Source of the DNA: Kitagawia praeruptora | Lineage: Eukaryota; Streptophyta; Magnoliopsida; Apiales; Apiaceae | Reading direction: 5' to 3' | Length of the DNA: 64,000 nt | Assembly (NCBI GenBank): GCA_037693485.1 | Contig: CM075344.1 | Span: 43,093,501-43,157,500 of the forward strand | Shown here: one piece after another, positions 11,919 through 22,882 of the stretch | How positions within the stretch are numbered: position 1 is the stretch's first letter | Layout: each line of letters begins with the position of its first letter | Notes under the pieces: model-generated | Told to the model about the DNA's origin: nothing | Seen by the model: only the letters and a program-made list of their open reading frames with translations | The model's database searches: none | Made by a program: the position numbers and the translations under genes

Positions 11919-12630
11919 TTTTGGATAATCAATAACTGCAATTTGTTATAAATTCACAGGTATTTTAAATGTCCATATTTTTAGGACTTGTGAATTTACT
12001 TTGCATCCAGTCATCATTATTTTTATAGGTATCTCTATATTAATTACCACGCTTATAAATGCTATATTTTATGGTAATTAGTTAGTAAATAATTGAGTTA
12101 ATTGTAGCATAATTAAATAAATATTTTATTGACATATATCAATTAATGATATTTTGTTAATTTTATGTCTATTTAATTGTGAGTTTATCTGATTATTGTG
12201 GATTAATTCTTGATTTACTGTGTGATTATTTTTAAATCCATAATAATTAGAAGTATTATATGTGTATGTGTATAGACTGATAGGTTTCGGCGATAAGATG
12301 TTTTTTTGGCCGACAGGTTTCGGTGATAAGATGTTTTTTCGGCTAATTAGGTAGTTAGGTGAGAAATTATTGAGCGGTGTTATTTTTCAAACATAACCTG
12401 TCACTATTACACCTAACCCACTAATACTTGAAACCTTATAAATGATGAGTTTTTGTTTGTGTTTAACATCATCAATTTTCAGATATACATAGCATATACA
12501 CACAATTGCTGAATATTTCAAGCTTTGACCGGAAAGATATCTCAATCCAGCTGGTGGTTTTTAGAGCAGATTTTATATTCTTGTTATACGCACTAACCCT
12601 TGTTTTTGAATTTCCTCAAAGTTTTTGAAA
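11919..12630 (+). other. Spacer between pol and aORF of copia B
   Basis: This is AT-rich sequence without a gene. A ~40-bp segment around GGTTTCGGCGATAAGATG is repeated twice at about 12279-12345. CCTTATAAATGATGAG near 12430 could be a TATA-like site for separate aORF transcription, though splicing from the LTR transcript is equally possible. Confidence 0.45.
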
Positions 12631-13865
12631 ATGGCATTGCAGGGAAGCTTTTTAATTGCTAAAGTTAATCCCGTTTCTATTCAGCAAATCGAAACCATTC
12701 AGGATGAGCAATTTCGGGCTTGGACACAATTTCTGAATGAACAGTCATTAATCCGTTATGCTTTAGTTACACAGGTGCAGCTTAACCATGATGCATTGTG
12801 TGAACTATATTGCAGTGCGGTTAACACTTCTGGACAGGACGGGTGTGCATTCACATATCGACTATTTGGTAGGTCGATTAGGGTCACTGAACGAGATGTT
12901 AATCGAATTCTTCATTTTCCTATGGAAAATCTCGTTTCTGATCCTACACCCGAACAGATTGAAATGTTCTTTCGTTTTATAAGGTACCAAGATGGCAATT
13001 TCAATACTGGTAATCTTTCTAGAACGTTTCTAACCCAGTACTGGAATTTCTTCTTTCACCCTCTTAACCATGTTTTTTCCTCAGATAGAACAAATCAAGA
13101 TCGAATACCTGAATTTATTCAAATAATAGGGTATGCGGTCGCCAATAATTTGAGGATTAATCTTGGAAAAATTGTGCTTGGTCAAATCATTTTAAAAATG
13201 AAACGCTTGGGAACAAGAGACGTTCGGACTCAAAATGTCAAATGACTATATCCAAGGTTTCTACAGTTAATATTGAATGATTTTTTGAATGATGAAGACA
13301 GGGTACGCTTGGAAAATGGTCAAAAGGTGGAATGTTCTTTCATGAAGACGAATGTAATTAATTACATAAGCAAAAAGAAATATACGGATGTGCCTACAGT
13401 CCTAACTGAATATCTAAAGACTGTCCCACTTCCGTTGTTACCACGACCAGTGAGTGCAGGTATACGACAAGGTAATATTTCAATCCCTGCTATTCCAACC
13501 TTTGTATTCCCTATTGTGTCACAGGAAATACAGTTTCTACAGCCCCCAGTGGCCATCTTACCCGACCAAGAGCAGGAAATCCCACCGACTCTAACACGGG
13601 TCGAAGAGCCCATTCTACAAATGCAAACACAAACACAACAAACTCCTACACCTCAATTGTCACTTAAACGACCAGTCATCCACATTATTGAGGGAGATAG
13701 TGCCTCAGCAGCACCACATAAAGAGTTAGTTACAACAGCCGCTCTACCTCATTCTAAACGAAGTAAACCCAATGAACCTGAAGTAACGGCAACTGTTAGT
13801 GAAACAATTCTTTCTTATCCAATGAGTGCAAATGTAAATGAGGTTGAATTGACGGGAGCAACTAT
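12631..13865 (+). pseudogene. aORF of copia B, 5' part (nonsense; then split by CACTA)
   Basis: The ATG is at 12631. The frame runs to TGA at 13243-13245, then continues in the same frame (LYPRFLQLILND...) to the CACTA insertion at 13866. The N-terminal ~200 residues are clearly related to the A2 aORF N-terminus. Shared features are an FxFIxYxDG segment, QIxGYAxA, and a GxIxLxQI..RLG block in the same order. A proline-rich, Gln/Thr-rich linker follows at 13430-13660. No zinc knuckle, protease, signal peptide or membrane helix is seen. Function is unknown. The C-terminal part resumes at 20275. Confidence 0.75.
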
Positions 13866-13898
13866 CACTACACCATATATGGCTTATTGCAACACCGA
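13866..13898 (+). repeat. Left terminal inverted repeat of the CACTA element
   Basis: This 33-bp TIR begins CACTACACCA and ends TTGCAACACCGA. It pairs with 20239-20271 with four mismatches. Confidence 0.9.
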
Positions 13899-14060
13899 TA
13901 TGTATAAGTGTTACAAAAAGTGTTACAATAGACACAAAACTTGGTAGTCTATTGCAATATTTTTAAAAGTGTTGCAAGAAATACCAAAAGTATTGCAAGC
14001 AAAATGATAATTTTGAAATTTTATAACAATTGCAACACTTTACGAAAAGCGTTACAATAG
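13899..14060. repeat. Left subterminal repeats of the CACTA element
   Basis: Repeated short motifs GTGTTGCAA, AGTGTTACA and GTATTGCAA occur in both orientations. They are the same motif family as at 19735-20238. In CACTA elements such repeats bind transposase; that role is inferred here. Confidence 0.7.
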
Positions 14061-14186
14061 ACGAAATGGTTTCAATCAAAATTGTAGGCGGGAATTTGGT
14101 TTTTTCGTTGGGCGGGATAAAAAAGGTACTAAAATGTCTAAAATATTCTTACACAAAATTAAAACAAAAAACAAACCCACCATCAG

Positions 14187-14440
14187 TCTCTCGACACCAC
14201 TCTCTCTCGACCTTCTCTCTCTCTCTCGACCTTCTCTCTCAGATCTCTCTCTCTCTCTGACCTCTCCAATCTCTCAGATCTCTCTCTCGACCTTCTCTCT
14301 CGTAAATCTCTGTCACTCATCCCGCAAACACACGCTCATCTCTCACTCGAACCTTTCCCATCTCTCAGATCTCTCTCTCTCGACCATCTCTGTCACTAAT
14401 CTCTCTCACTCATCTCTCACACCTCTCTCAAATGCCTAAA
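14187..14440 (+). repeat. CT-rich minisatellite inside the CACTA element
   Basis: TCTCTC runs are interspersed with CTCGACC, CAGATCTC and CACTCATC units over ~250 bp. Open frames across it encode only Ser/Leu repeats and are not genes. It resembles a pyrimidine-rich 5' UTR or core promoter patch from a captured gene. Confidence 0.6.
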
Positions 14441-14989
14441 ATCAACTAGAGTAAAACCCCAAATTGATTAGAGCAAAGTTGTAGTAAAGATTCAATTAAA
14501 GTTTTAAATAGGGGTAAAGTACCCAACTTTTTTCAATTTTGTTGGATTATACATGTATATATATGTGTATGCATGTGAATTTTTTCAATTATATGCTGCT
14601 ATTCGATTATATGTTTACCCAACTTTCTTGTTCGATTTTATATGAATTTTATTGGATTATATGCGTGTTTTTGCTTTAATTAGTAGGTTATTTGTATTAA
14701 ATTAGTGGAAACTTTTTGTTAATTTTAATGTATTCTGTTCTATTTTATTGTATTTTGTGCTAATTTTATCGTAATTTTGTGTTAATTAGTGGAAATATTT
14801 TGTGTTAACTAGTGGAATTGTGTTAATTTTAGGAATATTTTGTTAAAATTTTGTGTTAGTTGTATATTTTTTGGTAATTTTGAAGTCCAAGTAGTCTGTT
14901 CTTGTCTCTGTGACTATTTAGTTACACACGCAGTTGAATTTATTTTGATTAATTCTATAAATATTCAATATGCGTGTGTGTGTGACTAT

Positions 14990-15860
14990 AGATGTGGAGG
15001 ATCAAGCGGCGAAAATCTCTGTTGAAGAGCAAATGCTTAAGACTCAAGCTATAGTTTCTGCTTTGTAATTGTCATTTTTGTTAGAAGTGTAGGTATATTA
15101 AAAACTCTGCTACAGTTTAAATGCTGAACTGAAGTCCGGATATTGTTCACTGAGGTTCTAAGCTTTTGGATCCTGAATGTATAGGAACCTGTTAATTTGG
15201 TCATTGTTCTTGCTTTACTTTATCTGGGAGCCTTTTATTTTTCTTTGAACTTTTAAGGAATTTGAGGGTAGTGAGTTGGAAAAACTTGCTGGTGTGTTGA
15301 ATTTTCTTCTAATTCATTAGGCACATGGATAATAAGAAAATAAGGGATGAACTGCCTATTCCCAATCAAGTGCCTCTCAAATTCTTGAATGATATCTACA
15401 GCAGAACTCGAATTTGTATTATGGTGATGCTTAAATCGTAAATACTTTCTTTAAAAATGGCTACACGTTCTCTTACCGTTTTCCTTTTACAATTTGTACA
15501 GATAATCAGCATCTTCTTATAGCTCTTAGTATCATAGTTACAAATTATTTACTATTGCGGAAGTCTTTCTTCCATATTTTAAATGACACACAGGTTCAGA
15601 TTTGGTCAACCATTCTATCAGATATTGGCATTGCAAGAAAATCTTGCTTTGGAGTTATAATTAAGAGCTGAAATTATGTTTGAGTAAAATGCTAAATCTG
15701 CTTTATAGTTATTATATGTTGATGCAGCAAAATCTGAAACCAAGCGGCTTAAAGATGACACTGATGGTCAAGGAAAAGGGTGAAATTTACTCACAGATTT
15801 TGCTTAAGCAGCGAAAATTGAATGAATTGGAATTGGATTCACAATCCCTTAGCCAGGTAA
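14990..15860 (+). other. Unidentified captured exon-like fragments
   Basis: Three stretches read like plant exons. At 14990-15066 a sequence encodes VEDQAAKISVEEQMLK. At 15324-15420 one encodes DNKKIRDELPIPNQVPLK. At 15727-15856, bounded by a GCAG acceptor and a CAG|GTAACC donor, one encodes a coiled-coil-like peptide ending LNELELDSQSLSQ after a frameshift. They may come from one gene with introns. I could not identify the family. Confidence 0.35.
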
Positions 15861-16773
15861 CCTTTCACTGTTCTTTTCTCTACTATAACTCTATAAGTGG
15901 ACCAATGCTGGTTATAAGATCATTGCAACTTAGATCATGACCCATTATAGTTGGCACAACTGTGTCGATTACACTACCAAGAATTACTTTGATCAATAAC
16001 TGACGTTTGTGACTAAGAGGTTAAAATTGATTTCTAGGAGGATGCAGGTTACTAAGACGTAATAGAATGTTCTAATGCCCTCGCTAAGGTATGCCAGTTT
16101 TAGCACGTCTGTGACACATTTTTGACACTGGCTAGTTAGTCCAGGTGTTGTCAGTTTATGATCGGATGCCTATAAATAAAACCATCTATAGTTATAGTAT
16201 TTTTGCGTTGTAGATAATCTTTCTTTCTTTCTTGTTTTTGGCCCAACAGGAACTGAAATCCTAGCTACTGCATGATTGGTACCAAGACTCACTATTGCTA
16301 TTTGGTGTATGTGAAACTGGGGTCTGAGACTTTTACCATTAATTTTTGTTATTATCAATTTTTAAAGTTTTATTTTTGTTTGATTTTAATTGATTTTAGT
16401 TGAAAAAATGGTTGTAAAATTGCAAATCGAATTTTTACAGATATTTTTCTAAAAATTAGTATTTTCGCAAACTATTTTTTAAAATCAGTATTTTTGTAAT
16501 AATATTTTCAAACTTAATTCCAAATCTTCATACATTAATTATTTTAATATTTAATTATAATGTCTTTGATTTATACTCTTTGTATTAATTATGACAGCTT
16601 TATATTTTTTGGTAATCAATAATACCAAGCCAACAACAAACCAAGACAGGTGACCTAATTAATTTCAAAATTTGTTTATATAATCCAGATTCAGATTGTG
16701 TATAGACAACCACGGTGAATTTTACGAAGAAGAGTCAACACTCAATAGTAATCTTTTCCAACACCCAGCCACG

Positions 16774-16784
16774 CTTATAAATAG
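16774..16784 (+). promoter_or_regulatory. TATA box of the captured small secreted peptide gene
   Basis: CTTATAAATAG lies 56-66 bp upstream of the ATG at 16840, with a typical short leader between. The promoter therefore appears to have been captured together with the gene. Confidence 0.6.
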
Positions 16785-16839
16785 TAAACATGCCTTAACT
16801 TCTCACCATTCAGTCCTTGTATTTGATTTCATAGAAAAT

Positions 16840-17229
16840 ATGGGTTCTAAAATATTCCTCTTCCTTGGTCTGTCAATTGCTTTTGTTCTGCTAGTTAGTT
16901 CAGAAGTTGCAGCTAGAGATTTAGCTGAGACAAACACTAAGAGTAAGTCTAATTATTTGATTAGGTTGTGTAATCATAAAAATACCCTTTTTATCAGCAA
17001 TAATATTTTTGCACATTGCTTAAGTTAGGTGAATACGTCTTTGTCTTTTAATTTCTTTATTTTCTCAAAGTTTAACCAAATATTACCTTGTACTGCAGCT
17101 GAGGGAGAAAACGATCCACTATCCTATGTAAGCCCGGGCCGCTGCTACAAACCCTGCAGTGGTGATTGTTGTTCTGCAGCTGAAGCACAAGCACTTAAGG
17201 CCAGTACTCAAGTTAAGCCTCACAATTAG
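16840..17229 (+). CDS. Small secreted Cys-rich peptide related to class II glycine-rich proteins (two exons)
   Basis: Exon 1 is 16840-16942 and exon 2 is 17099-17229. The donor is AAGA|GTAAGT and the acceptor TACTGCAG|CT. The spliced product is 77 residues with no internal stop. Residues 1-25 are a signal peptide (MGSKIFLFLGLSIAFVLLVS), followed by EVAARDLAET, a start typical of plant nodulin-like/glycine-rich cell-wall proteins (GRP). The C-terminus RCYKPCSGDCCSAAEA...KPHN keeps the paired Cys and PHN ending of that family. The glycine-repeat middle domain is absent, so this is a short relative or an internally deleted copy. The product would be secreted to the apoplast; its role is unknown. 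The gene is complete, with its own TATA box, and sits inside the CACTA element. Expression cannot be judged here. Confidence 0.65.
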
Positions 17230-17835
17230 AGAACTGCGCGCATGCATGTGTACTCTTATCATACATATATATTAGTTGCTTCCTTATCAAAATAAGTACT
17301 GTACGTAGTAACAGTCGTGTGCTCTTAATTAATTGGCACCGTAATAATGACATTTCATTATCTGGTAGCCATTCTACTATGTATTTTCCTTTCAATCAAG
17401 GACTCATGATATGATGAGTGCATGTACGCAATATTAAGTTGTCAATTCGGTTATGTATTGGACGCGTTCGATGTTTCGAACTGATTAAATAAATGTTGTG
17501 TTTATCAATCAAGGCTAAACATCATCATGGTCTCCTGCAAAAAACAAATTATATATGCTGAAAACATTGTTGATTTACAAGTCCATGTATATGTTCTCCC
17601 ATTACGCCATAGATGGCCGTATGCAACGCACTCCTATTGTTGCATTAGACAATTCTTTGTTTATTTCTTAGTTAAATAATCTCACAGAACCTGTGTAATT
17701 CTTTGTTTATTTCTTAGTTAAATGTCAATATTGATTAATGGTCTTATTATGTATTCAGTTGCATGTTCATTCCTTGTCGTACTAGCAAGCAATAGATCAT
17801 GTTAACACTTAACATGCTAATGTGAAAATGTGTAG

Positions 17836-17916
17836 GAGAAAGCTCCATATGTTGCTAATGCAGAGGAGAGGAAGAAGGATTACAACATGAGAATACAAAT
17901 CTACTATTTATTAAAG
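17836..17916 (+). pseudogene. Captured HMGB-type HMG-box exon
   Basis: An 81-bp phase-0 exon, with acceptor TGTAG and donor AAAG|GTAAAG, encodes EKAPYVANAEERKKDYNMRI and seven more residues. EKAPYVAKAEKRK..Y is the third-helix signature of plant HMGB chromatin proteins. No matching first or second HMG-box exon was found beside it, so it is a captured fragment. Confidence 0.65.
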
Positions 17917-18187
17917 GTAAAGCTAATTTTAATTTTAATTTTTTTTCATTTCCCTTCATTTCTTAAATGCTTGCATTTGCATTTTTAAGAAAATGACATT
18001 AGATTAGATTTGGGCTGAGTCTTATCACATCTGGCAAGTCCAAGTCTGCGATTTGTGGTGCAGTTGAGAGTAAAAAGGTGTATTAGATATACATGTTTTT
18101 GCATTATATATTAAGTGCTTTGAGTCATTTGATTTATTTGTAATTTTTGTACTGGCTATAAATTACTACCCGATCTCACTTAATTAG

Positions 18188-18271
18188 GTCATGCATGGAG
18201 CAGATCGGGATATCATATGGCTTCAAAGGGATTTTGGCACATATATCTGCAATTTGTTTGACACTGGACAG
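18188..18271 (+). pseudogene. Captured RRP6/EXOSC10-like exonuclease exon
   Basis: An 84-bp phase-0 exon, with acceptor AATTAG and donor ACAG|GTTCTT, encodes VMHGADRDIIWLQRDFGTYI plus CNLFDTGQ. HGADxDIxWLQRDFGxYxxNxFDT is characteristic of the DEDD exonuclease domain of the nuclear exosome subunit RRP6. Flanking catalytic exons are not visible, so this is a fragment. Confidence 0.7.
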
Positions 18272-19348
18272 GTTCTTTACTAAATAATATCTTATAGCTG
18301 TACGATTGTTGCTTTAAAGTACATTTATGTGTTCAGAAGAGCTATATTCAACGGACTTGATGCACAAGCCTGCCTGTAAATAGCAGGGCCTAGGAATTGT
18401 TAGATGTACACTGCTTAATCACAACCTGACGAGACTCTTTCTAGAACAATAAAACAGGGTGGTTACAGGAGCATTACTAGACATATTGTGTTCTTGTGCA
18501 CTATGTATGTTTTACATTAGATATTGTTTGGCTAATATAAAATGATAAAGGTTACTGTGAGCTAAAATTGACATTTTATATGTTTCTTTAATTTGCTAAA
18601 ATTGACATTTTATATGTTTCTTTAATAGAGACAAAAAATTACTCTACACAGATGTGTAAACCATTAGCACATTGTCGAATCATATACTAACAAGATGAGT
18701 CATTTCCTTTGCTTTCAATAGCCTGATAACAATTTAGATGAAATCACAAGCATTTAATTTAGCTATCCAAATTTGAGTGGCCTTTAAACAAAAAAAGTAC
18801 ACATCAACTCATATTAAATTAAGCAAATCATATTAAATCAGAGAATATAAACAACAAATAATAACAGTCATATTATTTGCAAATGAGTGGAAGAAAATTT
18901 AAATAAACAACTAGAAAATTTAAATAAACAACCAGAGAATATACCTTACTAACTAAAAGCTAATTCCACGCTAAAAAATTATGGTACTTAGCTTGCTAAT
19001 ATGATAATTGTTCATTGTACTTTTTGTATGAGTAAAAGCTAGAGAGTTTTGATTAGCAATAAAACTAGATAGTTTCTCGTTAATTAGCAAAAAAATATCT
19101 AGAGAGTTCATTTTATACGAGTACTAAAACTTTTTGCAAATTGTCTTCCCTTCCTAGAGAGTTATTTTGCACAATTAGTGGATTTCATATGATATGCATA
19201 TTGCGGAACAATGGAGTGTGCTCTTGCCTGTTTCTGATTAAATGTCTCTTATAGGCTCGTTATTAACTGTTATTGCTGCTAAGTTTAACATGATAATCTC
19301 ATTCAAAATAATTACTGACATGAAGCTCCTTAATTACATGTATAACAG

Positions 19349-19530
19349 GTATGCTAGAGCCAGACCTCTCTGGCCCATGTCAAATGTTTTATGGGAAAAA
19401 AATCAGGAGATCAAAGCATTTTATACGAGGCAAAATGATGATGGAAAGACGCAGGAGGACGAGGACGATGATCGCGATGATGACAATGATCACGAGGACG
19501 ATGAAATGATGACTGATGATCAGTACTTAA
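19349..19530 (+). other. Captured coding-like fragment with acidic tail
   Basis: An open stretch reads YARARPLWPMSNVLWEKNQE and then a run of Asp/Glu (about 19450-19510). The acidic part could be an HMGB-type tail or belong to another nuclear protein. The family was not identified. Confidence 0.3.
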
Positions 19531-19582
19531 CTATTATTTTATATATGCGTACTTTTGGTAGTAGGTTGATTTTTTTACATGA

Positions 19583-19633
19583 ACCAAATATGGCCTATTG
19601 CAACACCGATATGTATAAGTGTTACACAAAGTG
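19583..19633 (+). repeat. Internal copy of the CACTA left terminus
   Basis: ACCAAATATGGCCTATTGCA and the following ~30 bp match the left end of the element from 13872 onward, including GATATGTATAAGTG. The leading CACTAC is lost. A second CACTA terminus therefore lies inside, ~690 bp from the right end. Confidence 0.7.
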
Positions 19634-19712
19634 CAATTTCTGGTTTGGTTGGACATTAATGAAATGTCATTTCTGGTTTGGTTGGACATTAATGAAATGT
19701 AATTTCTGGTTT
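19634..19712 (+). repeat. 33-bp tandem repeat in the CACTA element
   Basis: A unit containing TTCTGGTTTGGTTGGACATT is repeated about 2.3 times with period 33 bp. Confidence 0.75.
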
Positions 19713-19734
19713 GGTATATGCTTTCATGCATGGA

Positions 19735-20238
19735 TATTGAAATTTCAAACAGGACATTGCAATGTGAACTAATAAAAATGTTGCAAATAAGTGTTGCCAA
19801 TAAAATTTAAAAGTATTACAATAGTAATTAAAATGTTGCAGAGAAATGTTGCAAAAATATCAAAAAGTATTGCAAAAGGTTCCAAAATGTTGCATATAAA
19901 TGTTGCAAAAAAAACCAAAAGTATTGCAAAATGCATAATTATGTTGCAAAAATATGTTGCAATAAACTCACTTTGTAACATTTTTAAGTCAATTAATGTT
20001 GCAAAAAAGTGTTGCATTCGTCTGTTGTAACATATTCAAAATGTTGCTAAAACATGCAAAAGTGTTACAACAAACTACACCAAACTCTTTTTGTAATACT
20101 TTGAAAAGTGTTGCAATAAACACAAAAAGCGTTGCTATAGAAGGCTATTGCCACGCCGGCAAATGCAACACTGACTTTTAGCAAAAGTGTTGCATAAACA
20201 TCTATTGTAACACTTTTGGAGCCTAATGTTACACTTTT
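19735..20238. repeat. Right subterminal repeats of the CACTA element
   Basis: Dense TGTTGCAA, TATTGCAA and GTGTTGCAATA motifs in both orientations, tens of copies in 500 bp, run up to the right TIR. They are typical CACTA subterminal transposase-binding repeats. Confidence 0.8.
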
Positions 20239-20271
20239 TCGGTGTTGCAACAGCCCATATTTGGTGTAGTG
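20239..20271 (-). repeat. Right terminal inverted repeat of the CACTA element
   Basis: The right TIR ends GGTGTAGTG and is followed by the TAT target duplication at 20272-20274. Confidence 0.9.
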
Positions 20272-20274
20272 TAT

Positions 20275-21145
20275 CTTGAGTTCCATTTCACGGAACATAC
20301 GAGTGGTTGATGATCTTTCTAAAGATCAAATGCCTTCACAGGCATCCGAGGTGGAATTACCTACCTCAATAACTGCTGGTGAATCTTCCATTTTACGGAA
20401 TGATCCATTGGTGGGTGGTTCTTTTATGAACCAAGTGTCTTCACAGACGTACGAGGGAAACTTGGGTTTTGTGCCATTTAATCGATACAAGTTTAACCTC
20501 CCAGAGGGAAAATCTCTGGATCTCTTTCGAGATTTACCACTTTTTACCAGTGGTCGGCAACTCGCTTCACGCGAGGACGGAAGCTCACGAACTTTCATTG
20601 CACCATCCGTGACCTCTGAAAAAGGGGCTAGGATGATTTCATTTGCAGGTACACATATCGGTGGAAGCTCTAGAGGAAAGTTGAGGGAAACACCAACAGA
20701 ACATGTAAGTGTAACCCAAACCATTAAACCGAGTGAATATATAGTGTTGAGTGAAACACCTGCAGAACGTACGAGTGAGCAACCTACTCAACCACATGCA
20801 CCTATAACCAGACAGGAATACAGCAGACTCCTTACACGGGTCCAAACAATGGAGAAAGAGTTGTCAAATATCTGTAAGTCCATTGCAGAAATCAAAAATT
20901 TACAACTCATTCAACATGATACATTCCAGGTTCAATTAAGTTCCATGGCAGCCCAGTTTAGTCAAGCAATCAACTCCTTGGTAAAAGGATTTTCGTCTAA
21001 ATTACCAACTCCACATCCTACTACTCTGGAGGATAACCCAACTGAGAGGGAGAAGATGGATGAACAAGAAAAATCTACTAGGCGTAAAGGCAAGGAAAAG
21101 GTTGTTGACACGGAATTAACTTTAATTTGGGAAAGGAAAAACTAA
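20275..21145 (+). pseudogene. aORF of copia B, 3' part
   Basis: An open frame to the stop at 21145 continues the interrupted aORF after the CACTA element. It has a Ser/Thr-rich first half, a coiled-coil-like segment around 20840-20960 (RVQTMEKELSNICKSIAEIK) and a Lys/Glu-rich end (STRRKGKEKVVD). This layout parallels the middle of the A aORF. An in-frame ATG occurs early, but that is not evidence of independent translation. Confidence 0.65.
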
Positions 21146-21360
21146 TGGGAGTATTAGTGCAATGTGGAAAGAAAGCAAAGGCAAACTTGAAGATATGTTC
21201 AGTCTACAGGAACAATTGTCTTGCACTTGGTTAATTTTTAGAAATCTGGAAAATGTATATATATGATCCAGAATGCACTTTAATATTATTAATCTTTGTA
21301 TTTTATTTGTATCAGTTGAGTTATCCTCTAGGTATTTGCTTGTCAAACCCTAACAATCAA
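21146..21360 (+). other. Untranslated region between the B aORF and the PPT
   Basis: There is no coding sequence. The stretch leads into the polypurine tract. Confidence 0.6.
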
Positions 21361-21372
21361 ATAGGGGGAGAT
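21361..21372 (+). promoter_or_regulatory. Polypurine tract of copia B
   Basis: ATAGGGGGAGAT lies directly before TGTAAAGTAT, the start of the 3' LTR. Confidence 0.8.
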
Positions 21373-22595
21373 TGTAAAGTATAATGAAATGTAATATGTA
21401 ATGGAGGACATATATAACTCAACTAGGATAAAAGATAAATAATATTAACTCTATACAGGGATCGTGAAATTTGAAGAACAGGCACCAACAAGGATCAAGT
21501 CGCTGAAAGAAGTTCATTAACATGATCAAGCCTCAGTAACAGAATAAGATGTACAGATGATTCAGTTGAAGGGCCAAAAGATTTCATGTATTTGAAGATA
21601 TTGCTGCAGGCTAATAAATTGGAATGTAACGAAGGTGTGAAGATCAAGATCAGTGTTAGTCACTTGTGAACCAGACCAGTGCACCAAGTGTCAACACATA
21701 CGGGAAGGATCAACACATTAATTCATAGAAAGAATTGCCAAAGCCTATTGACGATCAAGGACATACATAATATCTCAAGGTATTGTCAAAAGTTAATTTA
21801 CTCTGAAAATTAAATAAGTAACAGATTAATTAATTATTTATAACAAAATAATTAAATTAATCTGGTACTTGAAATATTTTCTGAGGTGAATTAAAACAGC
21901 AGAATAAACAGAAGAGAGAAAATGAATAGTATCCAAAATTACTATTCATATGAATAGTAACCGAAATCACTATTCACATGAATAGTAACCAAAATCACTA
22001 TTCATATGAATAGTACTATTCATATGAATAGTAACCGAAATTACTATTCATGAATAGTACCCAAAAGTACTATTCATCAGGTGGGGCCCACATGAATATA
22101 AATGTTGAATGAAGAAATGAAAGTCTTCGTGCGCAGATTGTTCAAAGATTACTGAAGGCAGCAGACTGAAAAAAACGTCATCAGTTACGTTATATTTAGT
22201 TGCATAGTAACTTTCTAAAATCTATAAATAGGCCTGTTGTATTTCATTTCAAAACACACCTCAACACACAACTTTCTCTCTCTCATAAATATCTTCTATG
22301 TGTAAGCTGCTAGACAGTCCATCTAGTAGGAAAGCCGGCTTAGCCCGCTTTCAGGAAGTGTCGGATAGAAGGTCCTCGTGCCTAAACTATCCTTAGGAGT
22401 GTTCGAGTTTTTGAAGCTAATCCGTTGGATTAGAAGTTGTAACACCCCTTGGGTTTTTATCAGTTCAAAGATATTTTCCCGAACCAATTGTTTTATTTCG
22501 ATTCAGTTGTTGACCTCATTTTTCACATCTCGAAAATCGAAATATTTTTTAAATAACGTATTCAACCCCCCTTCTACGTTATTCCGGACCTATCA
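21373..22595 (+). repeat. 3' LTR of copia B (1223 bp)
   Basis: It starts TGTAAAGTAT after the PPT and ends CTATCA. It is the complete version of the LTR at 5149-6222. It contains the palindrome array (21923-22078) and a TATA box (22222-22230). Confidence 0.9.
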
Positions 22596-22712
22596 TACAT
22601 AAATACAGAGAAAATAAGATGTGTTTTCATTTTCTAAAACTCCATATATTTTAGAAAGTCTAGAGAAAGTATAAATTGGAATTCACTCTATTAGGTTTTG
22701 TAAATTGGCTCT
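22596..22712 (+). mobile_element. Helitron 1, middle fragment
   Basis: AAATAAGATGTGTTTTCATT and the following bases match 41205-41300 inside Helitron 2. This piece lies between the B 3' LTR and the LINE, showing that both inserted into one Helitron copy. The rest of that copy resumes at 38913. Confidence 0.7.
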
Positions 22713-22882
22713 TTTTTAATCAGGTTCGAGCAAATTGGAATATGAATAAGCTTTTGGTCATTCAAAATTCCGAAGGTGATATTGTCAGGGGTCACAAACA
22801 AGTATCTCAGGTGGCAGTGGATTTTTTCACAAATTCTCTAGAGGAGTCACATCAACTTCCTCATTTTGATTTTGATAATATC
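22713..22882 (+). pseudogene. LINE ORF2, N-terminal piece before the A2 insertion
   Basis: The open frame reads QVRANWNMNKLLVIQNSEGD...VAVDFFTNSLEES, the region just upstream of the RT domain in plant L1 ORF2. It ends at ATATC (22878-22882), the target duplicated by A2. The frame continues in phase at 36386. No endonuclease domain is present, so the LINE is 5'-truncated. Confidence 0.8.

Larger units (their letters stand above)
13866..20271 (+). mobile_element. CACTA transposon, non-autonomous, with captured host sequences
   Basis: The left end is CACTACACCATATATGG and the right end, read in reverse, is CACTACACCAAATATGG. The terminal inverted repeats match at 29 of 33 positions. A 3-bp TSD, TAT, flanks both ends (13863-13865 and 20272-20274). 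CACTA ends plus a 3-bp TSD define the En/Spm (CMC) superfamily. Subterminal regions are packed with direct and inverted TGTTGCAA-type repeats, where transposase would bind. No transposase coding sequence was recognised in 6.4 kb, so mobility would depend on another element. The interior carries gene pieces: a small secreted peptide gene, an HMGB exon, an RRP6 exon and unidentified fragments. Confidence 0.9.
5149..22595 (+). mobile_element. Copia element B (5' LTR truncated by A1; gag, pol, aORF split by CACTA; 3' LTR)
   Basis: This plus-strand Ty1/copia element has a 5' LTR interrupted at its left side by A1, an iMet-type primer binding site, gag, pol in the copia order (protease, integrase, RT, RNase H), a ~700-bp spacer, an aORF broken by a CACTA transposon, a PPT and a complete 3' LTR. 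The LTRs differ at about ten positions over ~1.07 kb by eye, so insertion is fairly recent. The right flank TACAT (22596-22600) continues into Helitron sequence that matches 41190 onward, where TACAT is present at the equivalent target site. The left TSD is outside the window. Gag and pol carry several stops and a frameshift, so the copy is dead as an autonomous element. Confidence 0.9.

Noticed and set aside
12631..21145. Calling the aORFs envelope genes
   Set aside because: No signal peptide, transmembrane helix or cleavage site could be seen in either family.
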